Source of the DNA: Streptomyces sp. JJ36
GTDB taxonomy: Bacteria; Actinomycetota; Actinomycetes; Streptomycetales; Streptomycetaceae
Assembly: GCF_021696945.1 (NCBI RefSeq)
Contig: NZ_JACYHE010000019.1
Location: forward strand, 19,956 to 83,955
DNA: 64,000 bases
Direction of reading: 5' to 3'
Shown here: piece by piece, positions 1-7,714 of the stretch
Layout: every line of letters starts with the position of its first letter
Numbering within the stretch: the first letter of the stretch is position 1
Made by a program: the position numbers and the translations under genes
The notes under the pieces: generated by a model
What the model saw: the letters and a program-made list of their open reading frames with translations, nothing else
What the model was told of the DNA's origin: nothing
Databases searched by the model: none

Positions 1-599
1 TCGAAGGCGGCCTTCGTGAAGACCACGTCGTCGGAGACGAGCACGTCGTACGTGTTCAGCTGGCCCGGCTCCAGGAGGTGCACCTGGGGCAGGTTGCGGG
101 CGGACAGCCACGCGGTCTCGTCGGAACGCTCGGCGACCAGCAGCACGTGCTTGCGGTCGCTGATCTTCCCGAGCAGCGCCTTGGCGGCCCTGGTGGAGAT
201 GTCGCCCTCCACCACGCCGCTGACGACGTGGACGCGGCCGTGCCGGGCCCGGTCGGAGAGGGCGCCGCGGAGCGCGGCCGCCTTCATCTTCTTGGGCGTC
301 CGCTGCGAGTAGTCGCGCGGCACCGGACCGTGCACGGTGCCACCGCCGGCGAACTGCGGTGCCCGGGTCGAGCCCTGGCGGGCGCGGCCGGTGCCCTTCT
401 GGCGGTACGGCTTCTTGCCGCCGCCGCGGACCTCGCCGCGGGTCTTGGTCTTGTGCGTGCCCTGCCGGGCAGCGGCCAGCTGGGCGACGACGACCTGGTG
501 GATCAGCGGGACGCTGACCTGCACGTCGAAGATCTCCGCGGGGAGCTCGACGGTCCCGGTCTTGTCGCCTGCCGGCGAAAGGATGTCAACGGTGCTCAT
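1..599 (-). CDS. rplD: 50S ribosomal protein L4 (partial, C-terminus beyond left edge)
   Basis: This is the N-terminal ~199 residues of L4, a primary 23S rRNA binder that lines the exit tunnel with an extended loop. The protein begins [15 protein letters not shown] and contains the Arg/Lys/Gly-rich loop [20 protein letters not shown] typical of L4 near residues 50-70. In enteric bacteria L4 also represses its own S10 operon; whether that holds here cannot be seen. It starts 8 nt after the rplC stop, so it is co-transcribed with rpsJ and rplC and probably translationally coupled. The 3' end lies outside the window. Identification is very secure. Confidence 0.97.
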   Translation of the reverse strand, partial: MSTVDILSPAGDKTGTVELPAEIFDVQVSVPLIHQVVVAQLAAARQGTHKTKTRGEVRGGGKKPYRQKGTGRARQGSTRAPQFAGGGTVHGPVPRDYSQRTPKKMKAAALRGALSDRARHGRVHVVSGVVEGDISTRAAKALLGKISDRKHVLLVAERSDETAWLSARNLPQVHLLEPGQLNTYDVLVSDDVVFTKAAF

Positions 600-607
600 G
601 GTTAACC

Positions 608-1252
608 TCAGGCCCCCTTGGCCGCGCTACGGACCAGGACGAGGCCGCCGTTCGGACCGGGAACCGCGCCCTTGATGAGCAGCAGGCCCTTCTCCGCGTC
701 AACGGCATGGACGGTCAGGTTCTGGGTGGTGACCCGCTCGTTGCCCATGCGGCCGGCCATCCGGGTGCCCTTGAAGACACGGCCGGGGGTCGCGCAGCCG
801 CCGATGGCGCCCGGCTTGCGGTGGATGCGGTGGGCACCGTGCGAGGCCTTGCCGCCCTTGAAGCCGTGGCGCTTCATGCCGCCGGCGAAGCCCTTGCCCT
901 TGCTCTTGCCGGTCACGTCGACCTTGAGGCCGGACTCGAACACCTCGGCGGTGATCTCCTGGCCCAGGTCGTACTCGCCGGCGTCCGCGGTGCGGATCTC
1001 GACGAGGTGGCGGCGCGGGGTCACGTCGGCCTTGGCGAAGTGGCCCTTGAGCGGCTTGTTCACCTTGCGCGGGTCGATCTCGCCGAAGGCGATCTGGACG
1101 GCGTCGTAGCCGTCCTTGTCGTTCGTGCGCACCTGGGTCACGACGCAGGGACCGGCCTTGACGACGGTCACGGGGACGACACGGTTGTTCTCGTCCCAGA
1201 CCTGGGTCATGCCGAGCTTCTCGCCCAGGACGCCCTTGATCTGCTTGGTCAT
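608..1252 (-). CDS. rplC: 50S ribosomal protein L3
   Basis: This encodes L3 (214 aa), an early assembly protein of the large subunit that reaches the peptidyl-transferase centre. The start [20 protein letters not shown] is a classic L3 N-terminus, and the conserved central loop with [19 protein letters not shown] is present around residues 125-145. Length is normal for actinobacterial L3. It lies 14 nt downstream of rpsJ and 8 nt upstream of rplD, the usual second place in the S10 operon. No internal anomaly was seen. Confidence 0.98.
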   Translation of the reverse strand: MTKQIKGVLGEKLGMTQVWDENNRVVPVTVVKAGPCVVTQVRTNDKDGYDAVQIAFGEIDPRKVNKPLKGHFAKADVTPRRHLVEIRTADAGEYDLGQEITAEVFESGLKVDVTGKSKGKGFAGGMKRHGFKGGKASHGAHRIHRKPGAIGGCATPGRVFKGTRMAGRMGNERVTTQNLTVHAVDAEKGLLLIKGAVPGPNGGLVLVRSAAKGA

Positions 1253-1266
1253 CTCTACCGCGCCTC

Positions 1267-1575
1267 TCAGAGCTTGATCTCGATGTCGACGCCGGCCGGC
1301 AGGTCCAGGCGCATCAGCGAGTCAACGGTCTTGGGCGTCGGATCGAGGATGTCGATCAGCCGCTTGTGGGTACGCATCTCGAAGTGCTCGCGCGAGTCCT
1401 TGTACTTGTGCGGCGACTTGATGACGCAGTACACGTTCTTCTCTGTGGGCAGCGGCACCGGGCCCGCGACCGACGCACCGGTACGGGTCACCGTCTCGAC
1501 GATCTTCTTCGCCGAGTTGTCGATGACCTCGTGGTCGTAGGCCTTGAGCCGGATGCGGATCTTCTGTCCCGCCAT
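1267..1575 (-). CDS. rpsJ: 30S ribosomal protein S10 (NusE)
   Basis: S10 (102 aa) is the first gene of the S10 operon. It acts in the 30S head and, as NusE, in NusB/NusG antitermination complexes. The start [19 protein letters not shown] and the end [16 protein letters not shown] match the family closely. The frame stays open upstream, but the ATG at 1575 gives the canonical 102-residue length, so longer starts are rejected. A leader of about 300 nt with a hairpin element shared with the rpsL leader lies upstream. Confidence 0.98.
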   Translation of the reverse strand: MAGQKIRIRLKAYDHEVIDNSAKKIVETVTRTGASVAGPVPLPTEKNVYCVIKSPHKYKDSREHFEMRTHKRLIDILDPTPKTVDSLMRLDLPAGVDIEIKL

Positions 1576-1644
1576 GGCTACTTCGTAGTCCTGTCTCTCG
1601 TCACGCTCTGGAACCCGTGGGCGGACGGCCTCCGACCCCCTCCG

Positions 1645-1671
1645 CTCCGACCCACGCGGTCGGGCGTGTCG
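1645..1671 (-). promoter_or_regulatory. rpsJ leader element with CCGACC/GGTCGG hairpin
   Basis: On the minus strand, CCGACC and GGTCGG (1647-1663) form a perfect 6-bp stem closed by a GCGTG loop. The surrounding 27 nt recur in the rpsL leader (12203-12229) with one mismatch. It sits about 70 nt upstream of the rpsJ start. Two r-protein operons sharing it suggests a common transcriptional or post-transcriptional signal. The function is inferred; only the repeat and stem are seen. Confidence 0.6.
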
Positions 1672-1885
1672 CAGCCCTCCCCGTGCGTCGCCGCAGGGAT
1701 TCCTCGAGGATGAGGGGGGATCGGGGGTGAGAACCCACCGGGTGCCTGGTCGGAGCCCCTCCCGCACTTCCCGGAAGATTCCCGTACTTCCGCTCCTGAT
1801 GAGGAGCGACGAGTACCTCGGGACTCGCTTCCAGTCCTCCCGGCGGGAGGCGCACGGCATCGGCACTCAACCGAGCAACCGGAAC

Positions 1886-1916
1886 AGTGTGCCACAGCGG
1901 ACTCGGCCCACGCCAA
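1886..1916 (-). promoter_or_regulatory. Tentative rpsJ (S10 operon) promoter
   Basis: Reading the minus strand, TTGGCG (1911-1916) is followed after 19 nt by CACACT (1886-1891). The spacer is long and the -10 lacks the first T, so this is weak. It would give a leader of about 300 nt. The rest of 1576-2252 holds no gene that I can support apart from signals driving the plus-strand genes. Confidence 0.3.
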
Positions 1917-2252
1917 TCGGGGCGCATCGGGCGCCGGGGGCGCCCGCGCGGCGTCGCACTGCCGCTCGGGGAGAGCGTACGGCACCGGACGCCCGTACGT
2001 GCGAACACACGGCAGCGCGCCGTGCCGCGCGGCCCCGGCGCAGCGGCACGACAGGGCGACACGGCGTGTCGTGGGGGTGTCGCGGGGAGTGCAGGGGCGG
2101 GTCGCGGCGTGTCGAAGCCGTGCGGCGCGCAGGCGGGTCGCAGCGCCCGGACGACCGTGGTGGCGCGAAACCGTCCCCGCCGGTGCACCGGGGGCCGGGC
2201 CCGGGCAACTCTCGGGGAGAGAGACTTGAGACCCGAGACCAGGGAGACGCCC

Positions 2253-2339
2253 ATGCCGCCATCCGTCCCACGCTCCGCCACCCGTGTCGCCGCGCCCGGC
2301 GCCGCGCGCCCCGTGCCGCCGAGCGGGGCGGCACGGTGA
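2253..2339 (+). CDS. Possible 28-residue leader ORF coupled to the amidohydrolase
   Basis: An ATG at 2253 follows a good Shine-Dalgarno (AGGGAG, spaced 6 nt) and opens a 28-codon frame beginning MPPSVPRSATRVAAPG. Its TGA stop (2337-2339) overlaps the GTG start of the downstream amidohydrolase in a GTGA arrangement. The downstream start has no convincing ribosome site of its own, so reading the short frame could deliver ribosomes to it. The peptide is Pro/Arg/Ala-rich and resembles no family I know. It may equally be a chance frame. Confidence 0.35.
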   Translation: MPPSVPRSATRVAAPGAARPVPPSGAAR

Positions 2340-4021
2340 CCGCGCCGGAGCAGCCGCCTGCCGGCGGCGCCCCGCCGGACACCCCGCCGGACCCCGTCGG
2401 GGACACGACCGCGTCCGGGGACGGCACCACCACCGTCTTCACCGGCTTCCGGCTGTGGTCCGGCGAGCAAGGACCGACCGGGCCCGAGGGGTGGTTGCGC
2501 ATCCGGGACGGCCGGGTGCTGGACTCCGGCGAGGGCAGCCCGCCCGCAGCGGACCGCACCGTCCACGGGAACGGCCGCCACCTGCTGCCCGGCTTCGTCG
2601 ACAACCACCTGCACCTCACCGGCGCGGCCCTGCTCTCCGGCGCCCCGGACGGCGCAGCCTGGCAGTCCTGGGACGAGGCCGCCGCCGCGCTGGAGCGGGA
2701 GGCCGCGACGGCCCCCGCGAACGGCTGGCTGCTGGCGCACGGCCTGGACCTGGACCGGTTCGGACCGCCCCCGCGCCTGCTCGCCGCCCGGCTGGCGGAG
2801 GCGGCGGGCGGGCGCCGGGTGCTGCTGGCCGACCGCTCGCTGCACCGCGGTGCCGCCTCCTCCCCCGTGCTCCGGGAGCTCAGCACGTCCGGGCTCCCCC
2901 GGTACGACGTGCCGCACGGCCGGGACCGCGGGGTGCTCTACGAGTCGGCCTTCGGCCGCGCCTGGGGCACTGCGCTGCGGGACCGCGCCGGGGCGGTCGA
3001 GGAGGCGCTGGACGGCGTCGCGGCCACGTTGCTCTCGCTCGGCGTCACCCGGGCGCACGAGCCCGGGGTCTCCGTGGCGCAGGCCGCGGGCCTCGCCCGG
3101 CTGGCCGCCCGCACGCCACTGCGGCTGAGCTGGTCGCTCGCGGAACCGGACGGCTTCCTCGACGCGGCCCGCCCGGAGACCGCGGCGGCCACCGCGGAGG
3201 CGGGCGCCACCGGGGTGAAGGTCTTCCTGGACGGTGCGCACCGCTGCGCGATGTGCCTGCCCGCGCCCGTGGCCTGGCGTTCCCTGCGGGTGACCGCCGC
3301 CACGAGCCTGCGCGACCGCACGGCCTGGCCCTGGGCGGCGCTGCTGTCCGCACGCCCCCGGCTGGAGGGCTCCCATGTGCACTCCGGCGACCTCCGGCTG
3401 GCGGACGACGCGCTGCGCCACGTCGCGGACGCCGACGGCGCCGGCCTGCTCCGGGTGCACGCCATGGGCAACCGGGCACTCACCCAGGCCGCACGGGTGC
3501 TCAGCGGCCGCCGGGCGGTCCTGGAGCACGCCATGGCGGTGGACGAGGCGGGTCTCGCGGCGCTGGCCGGGTCGGGGCTGGCAGTGAGCACCCAGCCGGG
3601 CTTCCTCGGCTCCTACGGCGAGGCGATCCGGGCACGGGGCATGCAACCGGAGTTCTCGCTCTTCCCGCTGCGCGCGCTGCGGGAGGCCGGGGTGCCGGTG
3701 GCGATCAGCTCCGACCACCCCTGCGGGCCGCTGGACCCGCTGGGCAACCTCCGGTACGCCGTGCACCGCCGCACCCCGGACGGCCGGGAGCTGGACGCCG
3801 GGCAGGCGCTGCGGCCCGGGGAGGCAGTGCAGGCCGCGGGCCCGGTGGCGGCCCGGCAGCTCGACGGGCCGGACCGGCCCGCCGGGCTGGAGCCCGGCGC
3901 CCCGGCCGACCTGGTGCTCTGCGACGGAGAACCGGCGGCGGAGGCGACCCGGGCGGTCGCGACGTATGTCGGCGGCCGCCGGGTGTGGAGCGCCGCGGGC
4001 GGCACTTCGCCGCCTGCGTAG
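2336..4021 (+). CDS. Amidohydrolase family protein (YtcJ/Amidohydro_3-like)
   Basis: A 561-residue metal-dependent hydrolase of the amidohydrolase superfamily. The N-terminal beta-sandwich strands and the metal motif LPGFVDNHLHLTG are followed by a His in VHAMGNRAL, an EHAM motif, and a conserved Asp in SSDHPCGPLDPLGNLR, an Amidohydro_3 pattern. The C-terminus has the usual PGAPADLVLCDGEP strand. The substrate is unknown. The GTG at 2336 was chosen because it precedes the first conserved strand and overlaps the stop of a short upstream ORF; the frame is open further upstream but that part is low-complexity. It is divergent from the S10 operon. Family assignment is good, the exact start uncertain. 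Confidence 0.75.
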   Translation: MTAPEQPPAGGAPPDTPPDPVGDTTASGDGTTTVFTGFRLWSGEQGPTGPEGWLRIRDGRVLDSGEGSPPAADRTVHGNGRHLLPGFVDNHLHLTGAALLSGAPDGAAWQSWDEAAAALEREAATAPANGWLLAHGLDLDRFGPPPRLLAARLAEAAGGRRVLLADRSLHRGAASSPVLRELSTSGLPRYDVPHGRDRGVLYESAFGRAWGTALRDRAGAVEEALDGVAATLLSLGVTRAHEPGVSVAQAAGLARLAARTPLRLSWSLAEPDGFLDAARPETAAATAEAGATGVKVFLDGAHRCAMCLPAPVAWRSLRVTAATSLRDRTAWPWAALLSARPRLEGSHVHSGDLRLADDALRHVADADGAGLLRVHAMGNRALTQAARVLSGRRAVLEHAMAVDEAGLAALAGSGLAVSTQPGFLGSYGEAIRARGMQPEFSLFPLRALREAGVPVAISSDHPCGPLDPLGNLRYAVHRRTPDGRELDAGQALRPGEAVQAAGPVAARQLDGPDRPAGLEPGAPADLVLCDGEPAAEATRAVATYVGGRRVWSAAGGTSPPA

Positions 4022-4100
4022 CACGCGGCGACGACCCCCGCGCGGAGGGCGGGACGGTCCTGGCGCGCCGCACGCGGGACCGTCCGCACGCGGAGCGCAC

Positions 4101-4136
4101 GGGGCGGCCCCGGCCCGTGGCGCGCGGGGCCGCCCC
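4101..4136 (+). terminator. Putative terminator after the amidohydrolase
   Basis: GGGGCGGCCCC (4101-4111) and GGGGCCGCCCC (4126-4136) form a perfect 11-bp stem with a 14-nt loop, 80 nt after the amidohydrolase stop. There is no U tract, as is usual in Streptomyces. Confidence 0.45.
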
Positions 4137-4225
4137 GGCGCGCGGAGGCGGCCGGACCCGGCCGGCCCCGCGGCACGACCAGGGCCCTTCGCCCCGTGCT
4201 GCACGGATTCGTCCGTTCCGCGCCC

Positions 4226-4231
4226 TAGACT
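4226..4231 (+). promoter_or_regulatory. Candidate -10 box for the membrane protein gene
   Basis: TAGACT is an excellent Streptomyces -10 hexamer, 41 nt before the GTG at 4272. No good -35 is visible 16-19 nt upstream. Confidence 0.35.
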
Positions 4232-4271
4232 GCGCTCGCAGCGGGCGCGGACGACGAGGCGGGCGACAGGC

Positions 4272-5006
4272 GTGGACTGGTGGACGCGGAACATCGTGGA
4301 GCCGGGCAAGCTGCCGCTGCTGCTGGCGCTGATCTCCTTCGTCCTCGCCTTCGTCGTGACCCGGGTGATCACCCGGGCGATCCGCGCCGGCCGGGGCCCG
4401 TTCCGGAACGTCACGCCGGGCGGCATGCACATCCACCATGTGGTGCCGGGCCTCCTGCTGATGACCGTGGGCGGCTTCACCGCCTTCGCCGGCGGACGGC
4501 ACGGCGTGGGCGCCGGCATCGCCGCGGTCGTCTTCGGCGTGGGGACCGGGCTGGTGCTGGACGAGTTCGCGCTGGTGCTGCACCTGCACGACGTCTACTG
4601 GAGCGAGGAGGGCACCCGCAGCGTCGAGGTGGTCGTACTCACCTTCGCCCTGACCCTGCTGATGCTCGCCGGCTTCGCGCCGTTCGGTGTGAACGGCCTC
4701 ACCGACGACGAGGCCCAGGACCGCCTGAGCGGTGCGCTCACGGTCTGCGGGAACTTCCTCTGCGTCCTGGTGACCCTGGTGAAGGGGAAGCCGGTGACGG
4801 CCCTGGTCGGGGTGCTGGTCCCGCCGGCTGCCCTGTTCGGGGCCGTGCGGCTGGCCCGCCCGGGCTCCCTCTGGGCGAAGCGCCTCTACCGGCGGCGACC
4901 GCGGTCGCGGCGCCGGGCCACCGAACGGGCGGCGCGGCACGACCGGCGCTGGGGTCCGCTGCAGCGACGCTTCTACGACCTGGTCGGCGGCGCGCCGGAC
5001 GGCTGA
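4272..5006 (+). CDS. Integral membrane protein, function unknown
   Basis: A 244-residue protein with about four or five hydrophobic segments: an N-terminal helix (residues ~12-35), helices around the motif GGMHIHHVVPGLLL, a pair near residues 75-95, and two more near 120-180. The C-terminal ~50 residues are very basic (RRRPRSRRRATERAARH) and probably cytoplasmic. Clustered His/Asp/Glu residues (HIHH; DEFALVLHLHDVYW) at membrane borders are striking and could bind metal, but this is inference. I recognise it only as a conserved actinomycete membrane protein. The GTG at 4272 was chosen because it opens the hydrophobic N-terminus; a TAGACT box lies upstream. Confidence 0.7.
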   Translation: MDWWTRNIVEPGKLPLLLALISFVLAFVVTRVITRAIRAGRGPFRNVTPGGMHIHHVVPGLLLMTVGGFTAFAGGRHGVGAGIAAVVFGVGTGLVLDEFALVLHLHDVYWSEEGTRSVEVVVLTFALTLLMLAGFAPFGVNGLTDDEAQDRLSGALTVCGNFLCVLVTLVKGKPVTALVGVLVPPAALFGAVRLARPGSLWAKRLYRRRPRSRRRATERAARHDRRWGPLQRRFYDLVGGAPDG

Positions 5007-5073
5007 CCCCGGCCGCGCCGCGCCGCCCGGCGCCGCCTGGCGTCCCCGGGCGCCGGCCACCCGCCGGGCCCCC

Positions 5074-5102
5074 TTGCCACCGCCCCCGCGGAGCCCTACA
5101 GT
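5074..5102 (+). promoter_or_regulatory. Cellulase gene promoter
   Basis: TTGCCA (5074-5079) and TACAGT (5097-5102) are separated by exactly 17 nt, a good HrdB-type promoter. Transcription would start near 5109, about 10 nt before the CebR-like palindrome, so a bound repressor could block the start site or early elongation. Confidence 0.6.
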
Positions 5103-5118
5103 CCGGCGGGAGAGGGGC

Positions 5119-5132
5119 TGGGAGCGCTCCCA
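5119..5132 (+). promoter_or_regulatory. CebR-type operator (14-bp palindrome)
   Basis: TGGGAGCGCTCCCA is a perfect 14-bp palindrome identical to the published operator of CebR, the LacI-family cello-oligosaccharide-sensing repressor of Streptomyces. It lies between the predicted start site and the cellulase ATG (5167), the expected place for a roadblock operator. The exact sequence match is seen; regulation of this gene by CebR is inference from that match and from the cellulase product. No cebR gene is in the window. Confidence 0.85.
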
Positions 5133-5166
5133 TAGGCCGTGACGCGGTCTACCACGAGGGGACACG

Positions 5167-6294
5167 ATGACTCACATCCGCTCCGCCGCGACGGCGGTGC
5201 TGGCCGTACTCGGCGCACTGGCCGCCGTGCTGACCACGGCGCCGGCCGCGCACGCGGACGTCCAGATCTGCGAGCAGTACGGCACCGCCGTCGTCCAGGA
5301 CCAGTACGTCGCGCAGAACAACCGCTGGGGCACCAGCGAGACCCAGTGCATCAACGTCACCGGCACCGGCTTCGAGCTCACCCGGGCCGACGGCTCCGTC
5401 CCGACCAACGGCGCCCCGAAGTCGTACCCGTCGCTCTTCAACGGCTGCCACTACACCAACTGCTCTCCCGGCACCCGGCTGCCGAAGCAGATCGGCACCA
5501 TCGGCAGCGCGCCCAGCAGCATCTCGTACGGCTTCGTCGACGACGCCGTCTACAACGCCTCCTACGACATCTGGCTCGACCCGTCGCCCCGCACCGACGG
5601 GGTGAACCAGACGGAGATCATGATCTGGTTCAACCGCGTCGGACCGGTCCAGCCCATCGGCTCCCCGGTCGGCACCGCGCAGGTCGGCGGGCGCACCTGG
5701 GAGGTGTGGACCGGCAGCAACGGCATGAACGACGTGATCTCCTTCCTCGCGCCGTCGGCCGTCCCGAGCTGGAGCTTCGACGTGATGGACTTCGTCGGCG
5801 AGGCCGTCGACCACGGGCTGGCGGACGAGTCCTGGTACCTGACCAGCGTGCAGGCCGGCTTCGAGCCCTGGCAGGGCGGCGCCGGGCTGGCCGTGCACTC
5901 CTTCTCCTCCACGGTGCAGGACGGGTCGCCCGGCGACGGGGACGACGGGGACGACCCGACGGACCCCGCGGCCGGCTGCCGGGTCGCCTACGAGCCGCAG
6001 ACCTGGTCGAACGGGTTCACCGCCGAGGTGACGGTCACCAACACCGGCGGCACCGCGGTCGACGGCTGGGAGCTGGGCTTCACGCTGCCCTCCGGACAGC
6101 GGATCACCAACGCCTGGAACGCCGATATCAGCCCGTCCGACGGCGCCGTGACCGCGCGCAACGCGAGCCACAACGCACGGATCGCGGCCGACGGCGGCAC
6201 CGCCTCCTTCGGCTTCCAGGGCTCCCTCTCCGGGTCAGCCTTCACCGAGCCGCAGGCCTTCACCCTCAACGGCACCGCCTGCGACGTGAGCTGA
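5167..6294 (+). CDS. Secreted endoglucanase: GH12 catalytic domain plus CBM2
   Basis: A 375-residue secreted endo-beta-1,4-glucanase. A Sec signal peptide covers residues 1-30 with a likely cut after AAHA. The GH12 domain spans ~31-250; the likely nucleophile is Glu150 in TEIMIWFNRVGP and the acid/base Glu233 in AGFEPWQGGAG. An acidic linker (GDGDDGDDPTDPAAG) leads to a family 2 cellulose-binding module (~271-375) framed by Cys271 and a Cys four residues from the end. The ATG follows a GAGGGG ribosome site. A CebR-type operator lies 35 nt upstream, so expression is probably induced by cello-oligosaccharides. It resembles the CelB/CelA2-type cellulases of Streptomyces. Confidence 0.92.
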   Translation: MTHIRSAATAVLAVLGALAAVLTTAPAAHADVQICEQYGTAVVQDQYVAQNNRWGTSETQCINVTGTGFELTRADGSVPTNGAPKSYPSLFNGCHYTNCSPGTRLPKQIGTIGSAPSSISYGFVDDAVYNASYDIWLDPSPRTDGVNQTEIMIWFNRVGPVQPIGSPVGTAQVGGRTWEVWTGSNGMNDVISFLAPSAVPSWSFDVMDFVGEAVDHGLADESWYLTSVQAGFEPWQGGAGLAVHSFSSTVQDGSPGDGDDGDDPTDPAAGCRVAYEPQTWSNGFTAEVTVTNTGGTAVDGWELGFTLPSGQRITNAWNADISPSDGAVTARNASHNARIAADGGTASFGFQGSLSGSAFTEPQAFTLNGTACDVS

Positions 6295-6325
6295 GCGCCT
6301 CCGGCCCACCGCACCAGCGCACCGC

Positions 6326-6360
6326 GGGGCCCGCCCACACCACCGGGTGGGCCGGGCCCC
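6326..6360 (+). terminator. Terminator after the cellulase gene
   Basis: GGGGCCCGCCCAC (6326-6338) pairs with 6347-6360 over 13 bp with one bulged C and an 8-nt loop, starting 32 nt after the cellulase stop. Confidence 0.6.
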
Positions 6361-6435
6361 GCCCGCTCACCCCTTCGGGTGGCGGCCAGACGAAAACCAC
6401 CTATGCCTCCGGCACATGCTCCTAGCGTGCGGCGC

Positions 6436-7359
6436 ATGGTCAGTTCATCCCACGAGGCGATGCACCGCATCTTCCAGGAGGACCCGGGAGTCTTCGCCCG
6501 CACCTTCCGGGATCTCGGTCTCCCCTTCCGCGAACCCGCCGCAGTCTCGCTGCTGCCGACCGATCTCACCGAGATCCGGCCGCTGGAACGCCGGCTGGAC
6601 ACCCTGCTGCGCTTCGACCTCGCCACCGGAGAGAGCTTTCTCCTCGCCGTCGAGGCACAGGGCAAGAAGGACCCGGACAAGCACGCGAGCTGGGCGTACT
6701 ACCTGGCACACCTGTACGCCAAGTACAAGCTGCCGCCGGTGCTGCTGGTGGTGTGCCAGGACCAGCGGACCGCCGCCTGGGCCGAGGCCCCGGCACGCAT
6801 CGGGCCACCCGAGTGGCCTGCCCTCACCCTGCGCCCGCTCGTGCTCGGCCCGCACAACGTGCCGGCCATCACCGATCCCGCCCGTGCCGCGCAGGACATC
6901 CCGCTCGCCACGCTGTCGGCGATGACGCACGGCAAGGATCCGCATGCCGATGAGATACTGAGGGCGCTGGCCTCCGCCCTGAAGACGCTCGACGAAGACA
7001 CCGCGAGCATCTTCATCGAAATCACCGAACTCGGCCTGGGCAGCACCCGGGCAGCGCAGACCTGGAGGAACCTGATGGCCGTCGATCTCTCCTTCTTCCG
7101 CTCCGAAACCAGCCAGCGTCTCCGGGCCGAGGGCCGCGCCGAAGGCCACGCCGAAGGCCACGCCGAAGGCCGCGCCGAGGGCCACGCCGAAGGCCGCGCC
7201 CAAGACATCCTCCTGCTGCTGGAACGCCGCGGTATCGACGTTCCCGACGAGGCACGCCAGCGCATCGCCACCTGCCGGGACCTCGACACCCTCGGTAGCT
7301 GGTTCACCCGCGCGGTCGCAGCGACGTCTGCCGACGAGCTCTTCGCCGAGGACTCCTGA
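6436..7359 (+). CDS. PD-(D/E)XK nuclease-like protein with EGRA repeats (Rpn/YhgA-like)
   Basis: A 307-residue protein resembling the Rpn/YhgA group of PD-(D/E)XK proteins (recombination-promoting nucleases, often labelled 'transposase'). The core is RLDTLLRFD followed by LLAVEAQGKKDPDKHASW, giving an Asp and an ExQ motif in place of ExK, as in that group, then the aromatic-rich stretch YYLAHLYAKYKLPPVLLV. After a middle helical part (~170-225) comes a six-copy AEGR/AEGH repeat (~231-254) and a conserved helical tail ending SADELFAEDS. The ATG at 6436 was chosen over an upstream in-frame ATG because homologous proteins start just before the MHRIFQEDP-like motif. No flanking inverted repeats were seen, so it is not a visible IS. 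Confidence 0.65.
   Translation: MVSSSHEAMHRIFQEDPGVFARTFRDLGLPFREPAAVSLLPTDLTEIRPLERRLDTLLRFDLATGESFLLAVEAQGKKDPDKHASWAYYLAHLYAKYKLPPVLLVVCQDQRTAAWAEAPARIGPPEWPALTLRPLVLGPHNVPAITDPARAAQDIPLATLSAMTHGKDPHADEILRALASALKTLDEDTASIFIEITELGLGSTRAAQTWRNLMAVDLSFFRSETSQRLRAEGRAEGHAEGHAEGRAEGHAEGRAQDILLLLERRGIDVPDEARQRIATCRDLDTLGSWFTRAVAATSADELFAEDS
7126..7197 (+). repeat. In-frame 12-bp tandem repeat, six copies
   Basis: Six units of the form GCCGARGGCCRC encode Ala-Glu-Gly-Arg/His. Copies differ only at a few third positions and at the Arg/His switch. Because the unit is 12 bp, copy-number changes keep the frame, so length variation among strains is likely. A degenerate version ([11 protein letters not shown]) occurs in the next gene. 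Confidence 0.85.
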
Positions 7360-7610
7360 TGAGCGTCCCGCTCTCCTTCTACCGCTCCATGACCAGCCAC
7401 CGGCTTCGCGCCGAGGGCCGTATCCAGGGACGCATCGAGGGACGCGTCGAGAGCATTCTTCTGGTACTGGAGAAGCGCGGTATCGAGGTCCCCGACGAGG
7501 CGCGTGAGCGCATCACCACCTGCCGGGACTTCGGTATTCTCCGCACCTGGTTCACCCGCGCCGCCACCGTGGCATCCGCCGACGAGCTCTTCGCCCCGCC
7601 GGAGAGCTGA
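7359..7610 (+). CDS. Short protein duplicating the C-terminal part of the upstream PD-(D/E)XK protein
   Basis: An 83-residue frame whose ATG overlaps the upstream TGA by one base (TGATG), implying coupled translation. Its sequence parallels the last ~90 residues of the upstream protein: [16 protein letters not shown], then a degenerate EGR repeat, then [20 protein letters not shown] and a [16 protein letters not shown] ending. It therefore looks like a tandem partial duplication keeping only the repeat and helical tail, without the nuclease core. It may be a relic or a separately made partner or antagonist of the full-length protein. A strong bidirectional terminator follows. Confidence 0.55.
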   Translation: MSVPLSFYRSMTSHRLRAEGRIQGRIEGRVESILLVLEKRGIEVPDEARERITTCRDFGILRTWFTRAATVASADELFAPPES

Positions 7611-7635
7611 CCCCGGCGCCCGCCGGCCGACGCAC

Positions 7636-7675
7636 GAAGGGGGCCCGTACGACCGAGGTCGTACGGGCCCCCTTC
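7636..7675. terminator. Strong bidirectional terminator between convergent genes
   Basis: A perfect 18-bp inverted repeat (arm beginning GAAGGGGGCCCGTACGAC) with a 4-nt CGAG loop lies between the convergent short duplicate gene and tuf. It should end transcripts from both sides and marks the 3' end of the str operon. Confidence 0.85.
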
Positions 7676-7714
7676 TCCGGCCGGGGCCGGGAGGTGCGCC
7701 TCAGGCGCGGCGGG

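Noticed and set aside
1601..4519. A 972-codon minus-strand frame opposite the amidohydrolase
   Set aside because: Composition is Arg/Pro/Ala-rich without domains, while the plus strand carries clear metal-hydrolase motifs.
7126..7197. Short regular repeats as a CRISPR array
   Set aside because: The 12-bp units have no spacers and are in-frame codons of a protein repeat; no cas genes are present.
6436..7610. PD-(D/E)XK gene pair as an insertion sequence
   Set aside because: No terminal inverted repeats or target duplications were found, and the family label 'transposase' is misleading for Rpn-like proteins.
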